Counted from the first letter of the stretch, positions 16,249 through 24,682 are shown. The stretch: DNA of 30,313 nucleotides from CAYUQT01 sp964596165 (GCA_964596165.1 CAZQTW010000070.1:1-30313); one strand, 5' to 3'. A program made the numbers and translations. Notes: generated from the sequence alone by a model not told the origin.

Positions 16249-17481
16249 ATGAAGACGCTGCGTGAGCTCTATCGAATCGGCAACGGCCCGTCGAGTTCTC
16301 ATACGATGGGGCCGCAGCGGGCGGCGGCGCGGTTTGTGAATGAGCATTCGGATGCGGCCTTGTTTCGCGTGACGCTGTACGGCAGTCTGGCCGCCACGGG
16401 CAAAGGCCACCTGACCGATGTGGCCATCCGGGACGCAATGGGCCAACGCGACGTCGAGATCGTGTGGAGATCGTCGGAGGAGCTTCCTCGTCATCCCAAC
16501 GGGATGCGCCTTGAGGCACTTGGCGAGGCCGGGCAGGTTCTCGGCACCCGGGACGAGTATAGTGTCGGCGGCGGCGCTCTGTTGTCCGATGAAACCTCAC
16601 CCGACATTTATCCACAGAAGACGCTGGCCGAGATCCTGGCGTACTGCGAGAAGAGTGGGGCGAGTTTTTGGGAATACGCCGCCGGAGTTGAGGGAGAAGG
16701 GTTCTGGGACTTCCTCGATGAGATCTGGACGGCGATGGACACGACTGTTGACCGCGGGCTGAATGCCGAGGGAGTGCTGCCCGGCGAGTTGGGGCTTTTC
16801 CGAAAGGCCCATTCGCTTTTTCGCAAGAGTAGCATGTTGGGGCCTGAATTCAGCCGTGATGCCCTGCTCGCCGCCTATGCCTATGCGACCTCAGAGGAGA
16901 ACGCTTGTGGATGTCGGGTCGTCAGCGCCCCAACCTGTGGGTCAAGCGGCGTCCTGCCGGCCGTACTCCGCTACTTCCGGGACAAGATGTCGTGCAGTCG
17001 AAAGGAGATCGTCCGTGCACTGGCCACTGCCGGTCTGTTCGGAAACGTCGTCAAGTCGAACGGGTCGATTTCCGGGGCGGTCGTCGGGTGCCAGGGCGAA
17101 GTGGGAACGGCTTGCGCGATGGCCGCTGCGGCGGCCACGCAACTGTTGGGCGGGAGCCCACGGCAGATCGAATACGCCGCGGAGATGGGGCTGGAGCATC
17201 ACCTGGGGCTGACCTGTGATCCGGTTCGTGGCCTCGTTCAGATCCCGTGTATTGAGCGAAATGCCCACGCCGCCGCGCGGGCCGTGAGTTGTTGCCATTT
17301 CGCGTTGTTGTCGGACGGGCTCCATCGGATTTCGTTTGACGATGCCGTGCAGGTCCTCCTGGAGACCGGACAATCGCTGCCCAGGCTCTACCGCGAGACC
17401 TCCACCGGCGGCCTGGCGCGGATCTATGAGCGGCATATCGCTCTGCACGGCGCGCCTTCAAAAGAGGTCGTCCAACGTTGA
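16249..17481 (+). CDS. sdaA: L-serine ammonia-lyase, iron-sulfur-dependent, single chain
   Basis: 410 aa. It deaminates L-serine to pyruvate and ammonia through a [4Fe-4S] cluster. The N-terminal domain starts with GPSSSHTMGP (13-22) and YGSLAATGKGHLTD (44-57), the catalytic-entry motifs of the family. Cluster ligands are readable as Cys281 (GCQGE), Cys323 (LTCDP) and Cys334 (IPCIERN). Their spacings of 42 and 11 match the ligand spacing I recall for the Legionella enzyme. SAPTCGSSG (226-234) and VVKSNGSISGA (267-277) are also conserved. The protein is somewhat shorter than E. coli SdaA (454 aa) but keeps both domains fused. ATG 16249 fits the family start; the 80 open codons upstream look unlike protein. 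It is divergent from asnA, which consumes the same ammonia. Confidence 0.92.
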   Translation: MKTLRELYRIGNGPSSSHTMGPQRAAARFVNEHSDAALFRVTLYGSLAATGKGHLTDVAIRDAMGQRDVEIVWRSSEELPRHPNGMRLEALGEAGQVLGTRDEYSVGGGALLSDETSPDIYPQKTLAEILAYCEKSGASFWEYAAGVEGEGFWDFLDEIWTAMDTTVDRGLNAEGVLPGELGLFRKAHSLFRKSSMLGPEFSRDALLAAYAYATSEENACGCRVVSAPTCGSSGVLPAVLRYFRDKMSCSRKEIVRALATAGLFGNVVKSNGSISGAVVGCQGEVGTACAMAAAAATQLLGGSPRQIEYAAEMGLEHHLGLTCDPVRGLVQIPCIERNAHAAARAVSCCHFALLSDGLHRISFDDAVQVLLETGQSLPRLYRETSTGGLARIYERHIALHGAPSKEVVQR

Positions 17482-17500
17482 CGATTTCTTGCGTGGAACA

Positions 17501-18787
17501 ATGATTATGTGGCAGTGGGTTCTCATCATTCCGACCCTGGTTGCCTCTGTCGGCGATGCGGAATACACCACCTGTTCCACTTGGGAAGAACTGATTCATG
17601 GAACGGGGCATAAGTACGCTCGGGTCGTGCGCATTTCGGACCCCGGTACAAGAGAGCACCCGGTCTACACGGGGTTCTGGTACTTCGACGTTCAGCAGTT
17701 CGATGCGACGGGGCGGTATGCCCTGGCCATGAAGGTGAGCTTTCAGAACCGCGACGTGCGGCCCACGGACATCGGTGAGATCGGCTACTACGACCTACAC
17801 GATCGCTTCAGGTGGACGAAGATAGGGGAAACCACCGCATGGAATTGGCAGCAGGGCTGTCGGTTGCAGTGGCGCGCGAACTCGGACGAAATCCTGTGGA
17901 ACGACCGGAGCGAGGACGGCAAGCGTTTTGTCTGCCGGGCGTACAATTTCAAGACCCGTGCGCGCCGTACCCTGCCTCGCCCCGTCTACGACGTCAGCGA
18001 TGACGGCAGAGTGGCTCTGACCCATGATTTCACCCGTATGCGGCATCCCGGCACCTGTTATGTGGGACTGAAAGACCCCTATGAAGCGCTCAAGACGCCC
18101 GGCGGATCCGGCATCGAGAAGATGGATATGGAAACCGGCCAGGTGCGGTTCCTCATCAGCTTGGAGGCATTGGCCAAGGCCGCATTTCCGCAGGGGTACC
18201 ATGGCAAAACTAATCTCTACGTCTTTCGCGAGGAATGGAATCCCTCGGCGACGCGCTTCATGGTCTATCTTCGCAACATGGATGTGCCGATGCACATTTC
18301 GGGCTGGTCGGTGTCGGCGGACGGTCGGGATCTTCGCTATTTCTACAAAGATCCCAGTCACACTGTCTGGCTGGATGACAACACGGTGCTGGAAGGCAGG
18401 TTCTTTGCCTTGTTCAAGGATAACGGTTCCGGAGTGATGGCGGAGAGACTTGCGGATACCCGGGGCAACAACATTACCCCGACCGTCCTGCCCAAGCCCT
18501 ATCGCGATTGGATATTGGGCGACACCTATGAGATCGAGGGGGTGCAGCATCTGTTGCTGTTTCACCGGCCGACGGGTCTGTTCGTTCCATTGGCGAGACT
18601 GACTGCGAAGGCCGCCAAGCGCGGAATCTTCAGGGTTGATCTTCATCCTCGCTGCAGTCGTGACGGCAGACTGGTTTCCTTCGACGCCACGCACGAAGGC
18701 TTCGGCCGGCAGCTTTACATCGTCGAGATCGGTTACATCCTGGATCATCCGCCGAAGAGGAATCAGGGCAAGGGAAAGGTGTCATGA
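17501..18787 (+). CDS. Secreted beta-propeller-like protein of unknown function
   Basis: 428 aa. A signal peptide (MIMWQWVLIIPTLVASVGDA) is followed by a beta-rich protein with repeated strand-turn units of TolB/WD-like propellers: DATGRYALAM, AWNWQQGCRLQW (113-124), NSDEILWNDR, VSDDGRVALTHD, NPSATRFMVYLRN, SADGRDLRYFYKDP and CSRDGRLVSFDA. The TAWNWQQGC block recurs, to my memory, in secreted planctomycete proteins next to polysaccharide genes; related propellers include oligogalacturonate-lyase-type enzymes. No catalytic set is visible. ATG 17501 (or 17507) is chosen for the signal peptide; the frame is open upstream inside the serine dehydratase gene. It is convergent with, and overlaps by its stop codon, a secreted glycosidase, suggesting a shared glycan-related role. 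Confidence 0.75.
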   Translation: MIMWQWVLIIPTLVASVGDAEYTTCSTWEELIHGTGHKYARVVRISDPGTREHPVYTGFWYFDVQQFDATGRYALAMKVSFQNRDVRPTDIGEIGYYDLHDRFRWTKIGETTAWNWQQGCRLQWRANSDEILWNDRSEDGKRFVCRAYNFKTRARRTLPRPVYDVSDDGRVALTHDFTRMRHPGTCYVGLKDPYEALKTPGGSGIEKMDMETGQVRFLISLEALAKAAFPQGYHGKTNLYVFREEWNPSATRFMVYLRNMDVPMHISGWSVSADGRDLRYFYKDPSHTVWLDDNTVLEGRFFALFKDNGSGVMAERLADTRGNNITPTVLPKPYRDWILGDTYEIEGVQHLLLFHRPTGLFVPLARLTAKAAKRGIFRVDLHPRCSRDGRLVSFDATHEGFGRQLYIVEIGYILDHPPKRNQGKGKVS

Positions 18788-20830
18788 GGGATTCCTTGAT
18801 GACCCCTTCTTTAGAAGCGGTCGGTAGACGCGCTCACGATAGAGTGGCTCACGCAGGAGGATTGCCTGGAGAAACGTCCAACTGTAGACAAGGTGCCCCT
18901 CGTAGCCGCATGTGTTGCCGTTCCAGTCAAAGAACTCCGCTCCCTGCGGATACTTGTTGACGACACCGTTCTGGAATCCGCCGCCGTTGTCAAAGACACC
19001 CTCGCTCTGGCGCTTGAGCATGGCGTCCAGGATCATGTCGGCCCGCGCCGTGTTTCCGACCATGTAGTTGGCCACCAGGAAGTAGTAGGTATTGCTGACG
19101 CAGCAACCGCCGTTGAGATACTTGCCGAATGTGTCGGAACCGTCCTCCTTATTCCCGCCCCACGGTTTGAGCTGGTCGTCGCGGTGAACGGGGCGAACGT
19201 TGAGCGGAGTCCCGAGGTCAAATCGCCTGAAGCCGCTCTTGTCGAGTTCCGCCCAGTAGGTGTCCAGCATGCGGCGACCCCGCTCCTCGTCGACCAGGCC
19301 GTACATGATCGCCAGACTCGTGACCACGTCGGAGTAGACATCGTGGAGGACGCCGTCCTCGCTTCTCCACCACCCCAGCCAACCGGTATTGGGGTTGTAG
19401 AACGTCTCCACATATGCCGACTTGAGTCGGTCGGCCATTTCGTCGTAGTGCCGCTGTTGGTCGTGACGGCCCAGGCGGAATTCGAGATCGGCCAACCCGC
19501 GGAATGCACGATAGGCCAGCGCGTTGGCATAGCCGTTCTTGTGGCCGCTGCTGTACGTGTCCCAGGCGGTATCACCAAAGGTGTACGTTCCTCGGTTCCC
19601 CCTCTGGGTGGATTCGAGCAGGCCGTCGTTGTCGATGTCCCTTTGTTCGGAGTACTTGGAGATGAACTCAATTCGATCGATGTGCGACTTCAGCCACAGC
19701 ATATCGCCCGTGGCCTCGACGTAGCACCATGCCCCAATGACGACGGCCGGGTTGGAGTCCATCATCATTTGCTTGGGACCTTCTTCGGTGTAGTGGACCC
19801 GTCCGTCGGGGGCGGTCTTCTCGTACATCCAGTACTCCAACGTCCTTCTGAGCAGCGGCGCCGACGGAACACCCGGCGCCAATTGCGGAACAAGCAATAC
19901 GTGGTCGCCCAACCAGTAGAGGGTCGAGCTGACCGGATTGCTGATCACATTGTTGGCCCATACGCCGGCCGGCGAGGCGGGTTCCTTTGTTCGCTTGCCG
20001 CGCTCGGCGTTGACTTGCAGGAAGTTGAACCAGCCGCGACGGGCCGACTGCCAGCGGTGGACGTCCTTAAGATCCTTCGGTGGGGGCAGGACAACCGGCG
20101 ACAGCTCGATCGTGTAGCCTTCGGCGGCGGGCACGGGCAGTTCCAATACGAAATCAACCCACTGTCCCGGTCGGCTTCCCTCCAGTCTGGCCTCCGAGTT
20201 GGGATGCTGGTGACATTGCAGAAGCATCTGACCCATATCCGGAGCGCTGATAATCGCGGGCAACCGAAGCTTGCCGTCCTTTGTCCAGTCTCCGCTGATG
20301 ACCGTGGTGGCCGTTAGGCGCGGATTGAACGGAAAGAGCAACTCCAGCGCTCGCACCTGATCCCAGTTCTCGCCTTGCCGCATCACCCGCAGGGTCAATC
20401 GCCCCGCGCCGACTCGGACGTTCCAGGTCAATTCCGCTCCCGGCGCGACCGCGACGCGGTAGCGAACCTCGCTTCCTCCGATCACCTCCGGCTTCGTGGG
20501 CAGTTGGCTCAAGGATTGCCATCGCTCGCCGATCCGTATTCTCAACCCCAGCGGGCTGCGGATCAGATTGTGCCTGGCGCGATCGCCGCCTTCGGTGTCC
20601 CAGCCGAGATGCATGATAGAGGCGGTCTCCTCGGTCGCTTCCACTCGGAGAAGGGTTCGTCCGGTTCCTTGTTGCGTGCCAGGTTGATTCGGCGCCCCTC
20701 CGGAGTGAGCTGTTGCGCTGCGGTCATCGAGCAAGATGCTCCCACTTGGAGTTGTCGCCGCACCGGCGAACGCGTGTCCGAAGGAACCGAGGGTGAAGCA
20801 AGTCAGAAGTTCCAGGAGTCGAGTGCGCAT
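18782..20830 (-). CDS. Secreted six-hairpin glycosidase-like protein
   Basis: 682 aa with signal peptide MRTRLLELLTCFTLGSFGHAFAGA. Residues ~30-260 look like a beta-sandwich. About 270-680 form an (alpha/alpha)6 barrel of the six-hairpin glycosidase superfamily (GH15/GH63/GH78-like). Supporting blocks are RRTLEYWMYEKTAPDGRVHYT, DIDNDGLLEST (398-408, with acidic residues at a typical catalytic position), TAWDTYSSGHKNGYANALAYRA, YVETFYNPNTGWLGWW and GGCCVSNTYYFLVANYMVG. It probably cleaves a glycan in the periplasm or outside the cell; the GH family and bond are not resolvable by eye. ATG 20830 has AGAGG 8 nt upstream and a -10/-35 pair just beyond; ten further open codons upstream are rejected. 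It is convergent with the propeller gene. Confidence 0.78.
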   Translation of the reverse strand: MRTRLLELLTCFTLGSFGHAFAGAATTPSGSILLDDRSATAHSGGAPNQPGTQQGTGRTLLRVEATEETASIMHLGWDTEGGDRARHNLIRSPLGLRIRIGERWQSLSQLPTKPEVIGGSEVRYRVAVAPGAELTWNVRVGAGRLTLRVMRQGENWDQVRALELLFPFNPRLTATTVISGDWTKDGKLRLPAIISAPDMGQMLLQCHQHPNSEARLEGSRPGQWVDFVLELPVPAAEGYTIELSPVVLPPPKDLKDVHRWQSARRGWFNFLQVNAERGKRTKEPASPAGVWANNVISNPVSSTLYWLGDHVLLVPQLAPGVPSAPLLRRTLEYWMYEKTAPDGRVHYTEEGPKQMMMDSNPAVVIGAWCYVEATGDMLWLKSHIDRIEFISKYSEQRDIDNDGLLESTQRGNRGTYTFGDTAWDTYSSGHKNGYANALAYRAFRGLADLEFRLGRHDQQRHYDEMADRLKSAYVETFYNPNTGWLGWWRSEDGVLHDVYSDVVTSLAIMYGLVDEERGRRMLDTYWAELDKSGFRRFDLGTPLNVRPVHRDDQLKPWGGNKEDGSDTFGKYLNGGCCVSNTYYFLVANYMVGNTARADMILDAMLKRQSEGVFDNGGGFQNGVVNKYPQGAEFFDWNGNTCGYEGHLVYSWTFLQAILLREPLYRERVYRPLLKKGSSRNPS

Positions 20831-20855
20831 GAAGACATCCTCTCTCTCGGCCGGT

Positions 20856-20884
20856 ATCATACACCGCGTCGTCCACGGTGTCCG
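20856..20884 (-). promoter_or_regulatory. Promoter of the secreted glycosidase gene
   Basis: On the minus strand CGGACA (20884-20879), a 17-bp spacer and TATGAT (20861-20856). Initiation near 20849 leaves a ~19-nt leader containing the AGAGG Shine-Dalgarno. Matches to consensus are 4/6 and 5/6. Confidence 0.45.
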
Positions 20885-20954
20885 GTGGCTCGCGAGGTCG
20901 CACGGTATTTCGGTTTCGAGGAAGTCTGAGGCCGATCAATCCGGAGGGTCGTTC

Positions 20955-21407
20955 TTGAGACTGCGACCACATCATCTGATCGATATCATCCGTAGCTACG
21001 GACACGGGGCTGAGTTCAAGCCACATCCTTACGGCCATGCGCTGCACGCGGTCGCAGCACAGGTCCTGGCCAATTCGGACCTGGAGATCGAACTCGTGCT
21101 GGCGGCGGATGACATTTGTGGTCCCTGCCGACACCTGCAAGCTGATGGACGGTGCGACGATGTCTTGCATCAACTCACCGAGCCGGTGTCCAAACAGGCT
21201 TACAATGACGACCTGGACACCAAGTTGTTTCCGCTTCTTGGGTTCCGGCCGGGTGATCGAATGACAGTTCGAGCGTTTCTGATAAGGCTTAGGGCGCTCA
21301 CGCCCGGAATTGAAGCCCTGTGTACACATCCAGGCGAGAGCATGGAGTACCGGCTGCGGGGAATCGAGAAGGGCCTGCTTGCACTGGAAATCAGACGGCA
21401 GCGCTGA
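20955..21407 (+). CDS. DUF1284-like cysteine-containing protein
   Basis: 150 aa from a TTG start. The N-terminus RLRPHHLIDI and the later DDICGPCRHLQADGRC (three Cys) match the pattern of DUF1284, a family described as probably iron-sulfur binding that typically begins with (I)RLRPHHLLC. Here the early Cys of LLC is replaced by Asp (LID), so one ligand is missing. TTG 20955 is preferred: GGAGGG (20943-20948) lies 6 nt upstream and the family N-terminus begins exactly there. An in-frame ATG at 20829 would add 42 residues unlike the family and make its start codon overlap that of the divergent glycosidase. The cellular role is unknown. A small methyltransferase gene follows 48 nt downstream. 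Confidence 0.72.
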   Translation: MRLRPHHLIDIIRSYGHGAEFKPHPYGHALHAVAAQVLANSDLEIELVLAADDICGPCRHLQADGRCDDVLHQLTEPVSKQAYNDDLDTKLFPLLGFRPGDRMTVRAFLIRLRALTPGIEALCTHPGESMEYRLRGIEKGLLALEIRRQR

Positions 21408-21455
21408 CATGCAGGCAAGAGGGACCCTACCGTCGTTTTGAATGGCCACCGGATC

Positions 21456-22076
21456 ATGCTTGCAAGGTTCCTAGCACGACAGCTCGGCAATCCTTCGGGG
21501 CTATTCGGCCGATGGGTCCTCGCGCCGCTGTGGAATCGAAGGAACTCATCCCTGAACGACGCCGCCTTCGACCGGTTGGATGTCCAACCCGACGATCGGG
21601 TGTTGGAGGTTGGGTTTGGCGGCGGGTACCTGATCGGACGAATGGCCTGCGCCGTTACGGAGGGATTCCTTGCCGGAGTAGATGCGTCACCCGCCATGGT
21701 CGAATTCTGCGAACGGCAGCACAGGGCACTCATGGAGAGCGGCAGGCTCGACCTCAGGTGCGCGAGGGCGGAATCGCTTCCATTTCCTTCGGACCACTTC
21801 ACCAAGGTGTGCTCCGTCAACTCAATCTTCTACTGGGAAGATGCCCCGGCAGCCCTTTCCGAGATGCGGCGCGTTCTTCGCGAGAACGGCCTGCTGGTGA
21901 TGTGCTTCACGTGTAGAAAGAGCCCGAAGGACAAGGAATTCACGAAACACGGGCTCACGCTGTACGAACCCGACGATGTGGCCGCCATGATGAAGACCGC
22001 CGGTTTCAGCGAGATCGGCACCATCCAGGCGGCAGACGAGCACCGGGATTTCGCGTGCGCAAGTGGTGTGAAATAG
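21456..22076 (+). CDS. Class I SAM-dependent methyltransferase (206 aa)
   Basis: 206 aa UbiE/Coq5-like Rossmann methyltransferase. Motif I VLEVGFGGGYL is at 49-59, followed by GVDASPAMVEF (strand-2 acid and helix), RAESLPFPSDHFTKVCSVNSIFYW (motifs II-IV region) and SEMRRVLRENGLLVM (post-motif). It carries an N-terminal helical lid (LARQLGNPSGLFGRWVL) often seen in this group. The substrate is unknown. ATG 21456 is used; an in-frame TTG at 21438 would add six residues. The preceding DUF1284-like gene is 48 nt upstream, so co-transcription is plausible. The stop codon TAG lies within the first copy of a 13-bp direct repeat in the downstream gap. Confidence 0.83.
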   Translation: MLARFLARQLGNPSGLFGRWVLAPLWNRRNSSLNDAAFDRLDVQPDDRVLEVGFGGGYLIGRMACAVTEGFLAGVDASPAMVEFCERQHRALMESGRLDLRCARAESLPFPSDHFTKVCSVNSIFYWEDAPAALSEMRRVLRENGLLVMCFTCRKSPKDKEFTKHGLTLYEPDDVAAMMKTAGFSEIGTIQAADEHRDFACASGVK

Positions 22077-22110
22077 GTGCAAGCGGAGCTGGTCGCGAAT
22101 AGGTCCAAGC
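22072..22110. repeat. 13-bp direct repeat, two copies
   Basis: AATAGGTGCAAGC (22072-22084) recurs as AATAGGTCCAAGC (22098-22110), one mismatch, start-to-start spacing 26 bp. The first copy contains the methyltransferase stop codon. It could be a tandem regulator site for the gene starting at 22155, or a local duplication. Confidence 0.5.
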
Positions 22111-22154
22111 TCTACTAGCTAGGGACATTTCATTTCCAATGAAGGGACTTGACC

Positions 22155-23342
22155 ATGATTCGGACTGCATTCGAGTTCTCGACGGGAGTGTGTCTGATCC
22201 TTGCGACTTCTCTCTTGGCCCAGACCGCCGCCGGCGTGGCCGCACTCGACAAGAAGCTCGTCGAGTATGGTTGGGATGTGCCGACGCCGGATTTCATCCG
22301 GGCCAACATCCGGCAGATGGAGCAACGCCCGTTCGACGGGCTGATCTTCAAGCTCAAGGCCGGCACGAACGTCCTGGAGCCCAAGGCATGGGAGGAGTCG
22401 AAATTCGCCAAGGACCTTGAGGATCTCCGTGAGATCACGTGGGAGAAGTTCACCGACAACTTCGTCATCATGCTGGCCGCGTCGAACCAGGACTGGTTCA
22501 ATGATGAGCACTGGAAGGCGATCGAGAACAATGTCCGGCTGGTCGCCCGGGCCGCGAAGGTCGGTCGCTGCGTCGGGATCTGTTTCGACCAGGAGCCCTA
22601 TGGAGAGAATCCCTGGGCCTATACAAAGGCCGCTCATCGCCAGTCAAAATCGTTCGCCGAATACGAGGCGATCGCGCGCCGTCGGGGGGCGCAGTACATC
22701 CGTGCGGTCGAAGGCGAGTTCCCCAAGCCGAAGATACTCACTTTCTTTCAACTGAGCCTCTTCGGTGGTCTACTCAAGCCCATGAAGCCTGAACTGCGGG
22801 CCACGCAGCTTTCACAGAACGGCTATGCCCTGCTGCCGGCATTCCTGAACGGCATGCTGGATGCCGCCGGCCCGGACGCGGTCATCATCGACGGCAATGA
22901 AAACGCCTACTACTACACGGACAGCCGGCAGCACCTAAACGTCTATCACCTGATTACTCAGCAAGGGCTCTACCTGGTCGACCCGGCGTTGTGGTCGAAA
23001 TACCGCGCACAGGTTCAGGTGGGGCAGGCACTCTACATCGACCAGTATTTCGGCCTTCGGACGAACAAGGTTCTCGGTCATTTCATGACGCCGGAAGAAC
23101 GCCCCAAGTGGTTTGAGCACAACGTGTGGTGGACGATGCACACGACGGACCGGTACGTCTGGTGCTATAGCGAACGGATGAACTGGTGGACCAACAAGGA
23201 CGTTCCACCGGGATGTGAAGAAGCGATCCGATCTGCCCGCGCCACGTTGGCTGCCGGCCAGAAGCTTGGCTTCGATCTCAAGCCGCTCGTCGATGCGGCG
23301 AGCGCCCGCGAACGCGCGGGAAAGGAATCGCCGCCAAAGTAA
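22155..23342 (+). CDS. Secreted (beta/alpha)-barrel-like protein, possible glycoside hydrolase
   Basis: 395 aa. N-terminal signal (about 1-28, MIRTAFEFSTGVCLILATSLLAQTAAG). The mature part alternates predicted helices and strands: PFDGLIFKL (59-67), NFVIMLAAS (102-110), RCVGICFDQEPYG (138-150), KILTFFQLS (193-201), DAVIIDGNENAYYY (241-254) and VWCYSERMNWW near the end. Acidic residues at strand ends (Glu147, Asp246, Glu249) sit where TIM-barrel glycosidases place catalytic acids, so a hydrolase fold is a reasonable guess; I cannot name the family. ATG 22155 has GAAGGGA about 8 nt upstream. A TTG six bases earlier is less likely. The start follows a short inverted repeat TTCATT-TCC-AATGAA (22129-22143) whose right arm touches the Shine-Dalgarno. 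Confidence 0.72.
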   Translation: MIRTAFEFSTGVCLILATSLLAQTAAGVAALDKKLVEYGWDVPTPDFIRANIRQMEQRPFDGLIFKLKAGTNVLEPKAWEESKFAKDLEDLREITWEKFTDNFVIMLAASNQDWFNDEHWKAIENNVRLVARAAKVGRCVGICFDQEPYGENPWAYTKAAHRQSKSFAEYEAIARRRGAQYIRAVEGEFPKPKILTFFQLSLFGGLLKPMKPELRATQLSQNGYALLPAFLNGMLDAAGPDAVIIDGNENAYYYTDSRQHLNVYHLITQQGLYLVDPALWSKYRAQVQVGQALYIDQYFGLRTNKVLGHFMTPEERPKWFEHNVWWTMHTTDRYVWCYSERMNWWTNKDVPPGCEEAIRSARATLAAGQKLGFDLKPLVDAASARERAGKESPPK

Positions 23343-23598
23343 GGCGCCTCGGAGAATCTGTGGGGACCCGTCCCGTGATGACCTGCCGTCTGCATCATCC
23401 GTCCGATGCAGTTGCGCAGACCCTCCGCCGATTGGGGTGACTTGGCCTACTTGGCCTTGCAATTCGTCAGGGCAGAATGCCATCTTCATTCATTTTGACA
23501 CTGACCCCGTTTTTTTAGGATTGGCACTTGTTCAATCCATGATTATACTCAATAAGGTTGGGTTTATTCTGTCGCATGGCGTGGATGAGGTAGCTGCG
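23343..23598. other. 256-bp intergenic region with tandem repeat and possible repeat-element remnant
   Basis: No gene seen. ACTTGGCCT occurs twice in tandem (23440-23457). The segment TTTTGACACTGACCCCGTTTTTTT (23493-23516 approx., not a hairpin) resembles, from memory, ends of REP-associated Y1-transposase elements; no partner copy is visible in this window. The right side carries the promoter of the zinc-ribbon membrane protein. Confidence 0.3.
23521..23549 (+). promoter_or_regulatory. Strong sigma70-like promoter for the zinc-ribbon membrane protein gene
   Basis: TTGGCA (23521-23526), exactly 17 bp, then TATACT (23544-23549), each 5 of 6 to consensus. Initiation near 23556 lies downstream of the ATG at 23539. 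This rules out that ATG and supports the GTG start at 23599. Confidence 0.6.
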
Positions 23599-24612
23599 GT
23601 GTCGATTCGGTACGAGTGCATATGCGGCACACACATTCGTCTGCCGGAGCGGGCGGCCGGTCGACGGGCTCGATGTGCCTCGTGTGGCGCGGTGTTCAAT
23701 GTGCCGCGTTCTGGTCAATGCGTTCCGGCGGCCAAACGTGAGGCTCCTCCTCAGGACCCCGTGACGGAGGTGGGGCTCTTGGCACCCAGCCCGATGGGGG
23801 TCGATGGCGGACCGATGTCCCCGGCCACGCGTCCGGTCGCCGTTGCTCGCCAGACACGAAATACGATCGGCGAGGATAAGTCCTCGTTCTGGGAAGACGC
23901 GGCCTGGAGTTTCGTCTTCTTCCTGAACACTGCAAACTTGAGTGTTCTGATTACGGTATCGCTCGTGCAGTTGCTCCTGGTCGGACTCCAGTTTGTGCCT
24001 TTCTTGGGGATGTTGGGTTGGGTTCTTTCGCTCCTGTTTTGGATGTGGCTCTGTTCGTTTTACTTTCACGTGGTTCTTGAGACGGCCGCGGGCGAGGACG
24101 AACTGTCCACGGCGGGATTCTCGGACATCATGGAAGAACTCATTCGGCCGTGCCTGCGTTTTCTCATTTGCGGTGCGATTGCCCTTGGGCCGGCGTATCT
24201 TGTCGCCGTCTCGGGCATTGCCAAAGAAGATGAGGTGCCCTGGCATGCGGTCATTCCGGTCGGCGCTGCGGGGCTCTTCCTTTGGCCCGTGATGATCCTG
24301 GGAACGGCGGTGGGGGGCGGACTTCCGCTGCGCTCAATCCACCTTCTGATCTTGACCGTGATCAAGACGCCGTTGGCCTATCTTTCCGTGTGCTTACTGG
24401 TAGGCGTGGCGATCGTGAGTGCGAGCGTCTCGACCATGGGCATGGACGGGCTGTTGACCAGACTGTTCGGTCGGCATCCACCGCTATCACTTGTCGCGAT
24501 CTCGGTTGTCCTGGGTGGGGTGGTTCAGACCTACGCTTGGATTGTGGCGATGCGAGTCATCGGGCTGTACTACCGTCACTTCAAATCTCGCTTTCCCTGG
24601 CGTGCTGAGTAG
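23599..24612 (+). CDS. Zinc-ribbon membrane protein of unknown function
   Basis: 337 aa from GTG 23599. The first ~36 residues form a small zinc ribbon with ligands Cys7, Cys9, Cys26 and Cys29 (YECICG ... RCASCGAVFNVP), a module common at the N-termini of planctomycete proteins. A ~60-residue linker rich in Pro, Val and Gly follows, then about five or six hydrophobic segments: VLITVSLVQLLLVGL, GMLGWVLSLLFWMWLCSF, FLICGAIALGPAYLVAV, AAGLFLWPVMILGTAV, YLSVCLLVGVAIV and the C-terminal segment. It has the look of DUF4013-like or YIP1-like membrane proteins, which is not certain. GAGG lies 8 nt before GTG 23599. In-frame starts at 23581 and 23539 are less likely; the latter precedes the predicted transcription start. 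Confidence 0.78.
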   Translation: MSIRYECICGTHIRLPERAAGRRARCASCGAVFNVPRSGQCVPAAKREAPPQDPVTEVGLLAPSPMGVDGGPMSPATRPVAVARQTRNTIGEDKSSFWEDAAWSFVFFLNTANLSVLITVSLVQLLLVGLQFVPFLGMLGWVLSLLFWMWLCSFYFHVVLETAAGEDELSTAGFSDIMEELIRPCLRFLICGAIALGPAYLVAVSGIAKEDEVPWHAVIPVGAAGLFLWPVMILGTAVGGGLPLRSIHLLILTVIKTPLAYLSVCLLVGVAIVSASVSTMGMDGLLTRLFGRHPPLSLVAISVVLGGVVQTYAWIVAMRVIGLYYRHFKSRFPWRAE

Positions 24613-24682
24613 CCGCCGCAACAATTTGCCTTCATGCAACGACTTACGGGGGTTTCCGGGCCCGGCGCTCCGCGCGATTCTC

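Noticed and set aside
18893..20317. 474-codon plus frame opposite the glycosidase
   Set aside because: Low-complexity Val/Gly-rich translation without motifs; the minus frame encodes a recognisable secreted glycosidase.
23539..23541. ATG as start of the zinc-ribbon membrane protein
   Set aside because: It lies inside the predicted -10/-35 promoter, upstream of the expected transcript start, and adds residues before the family N-terminus.
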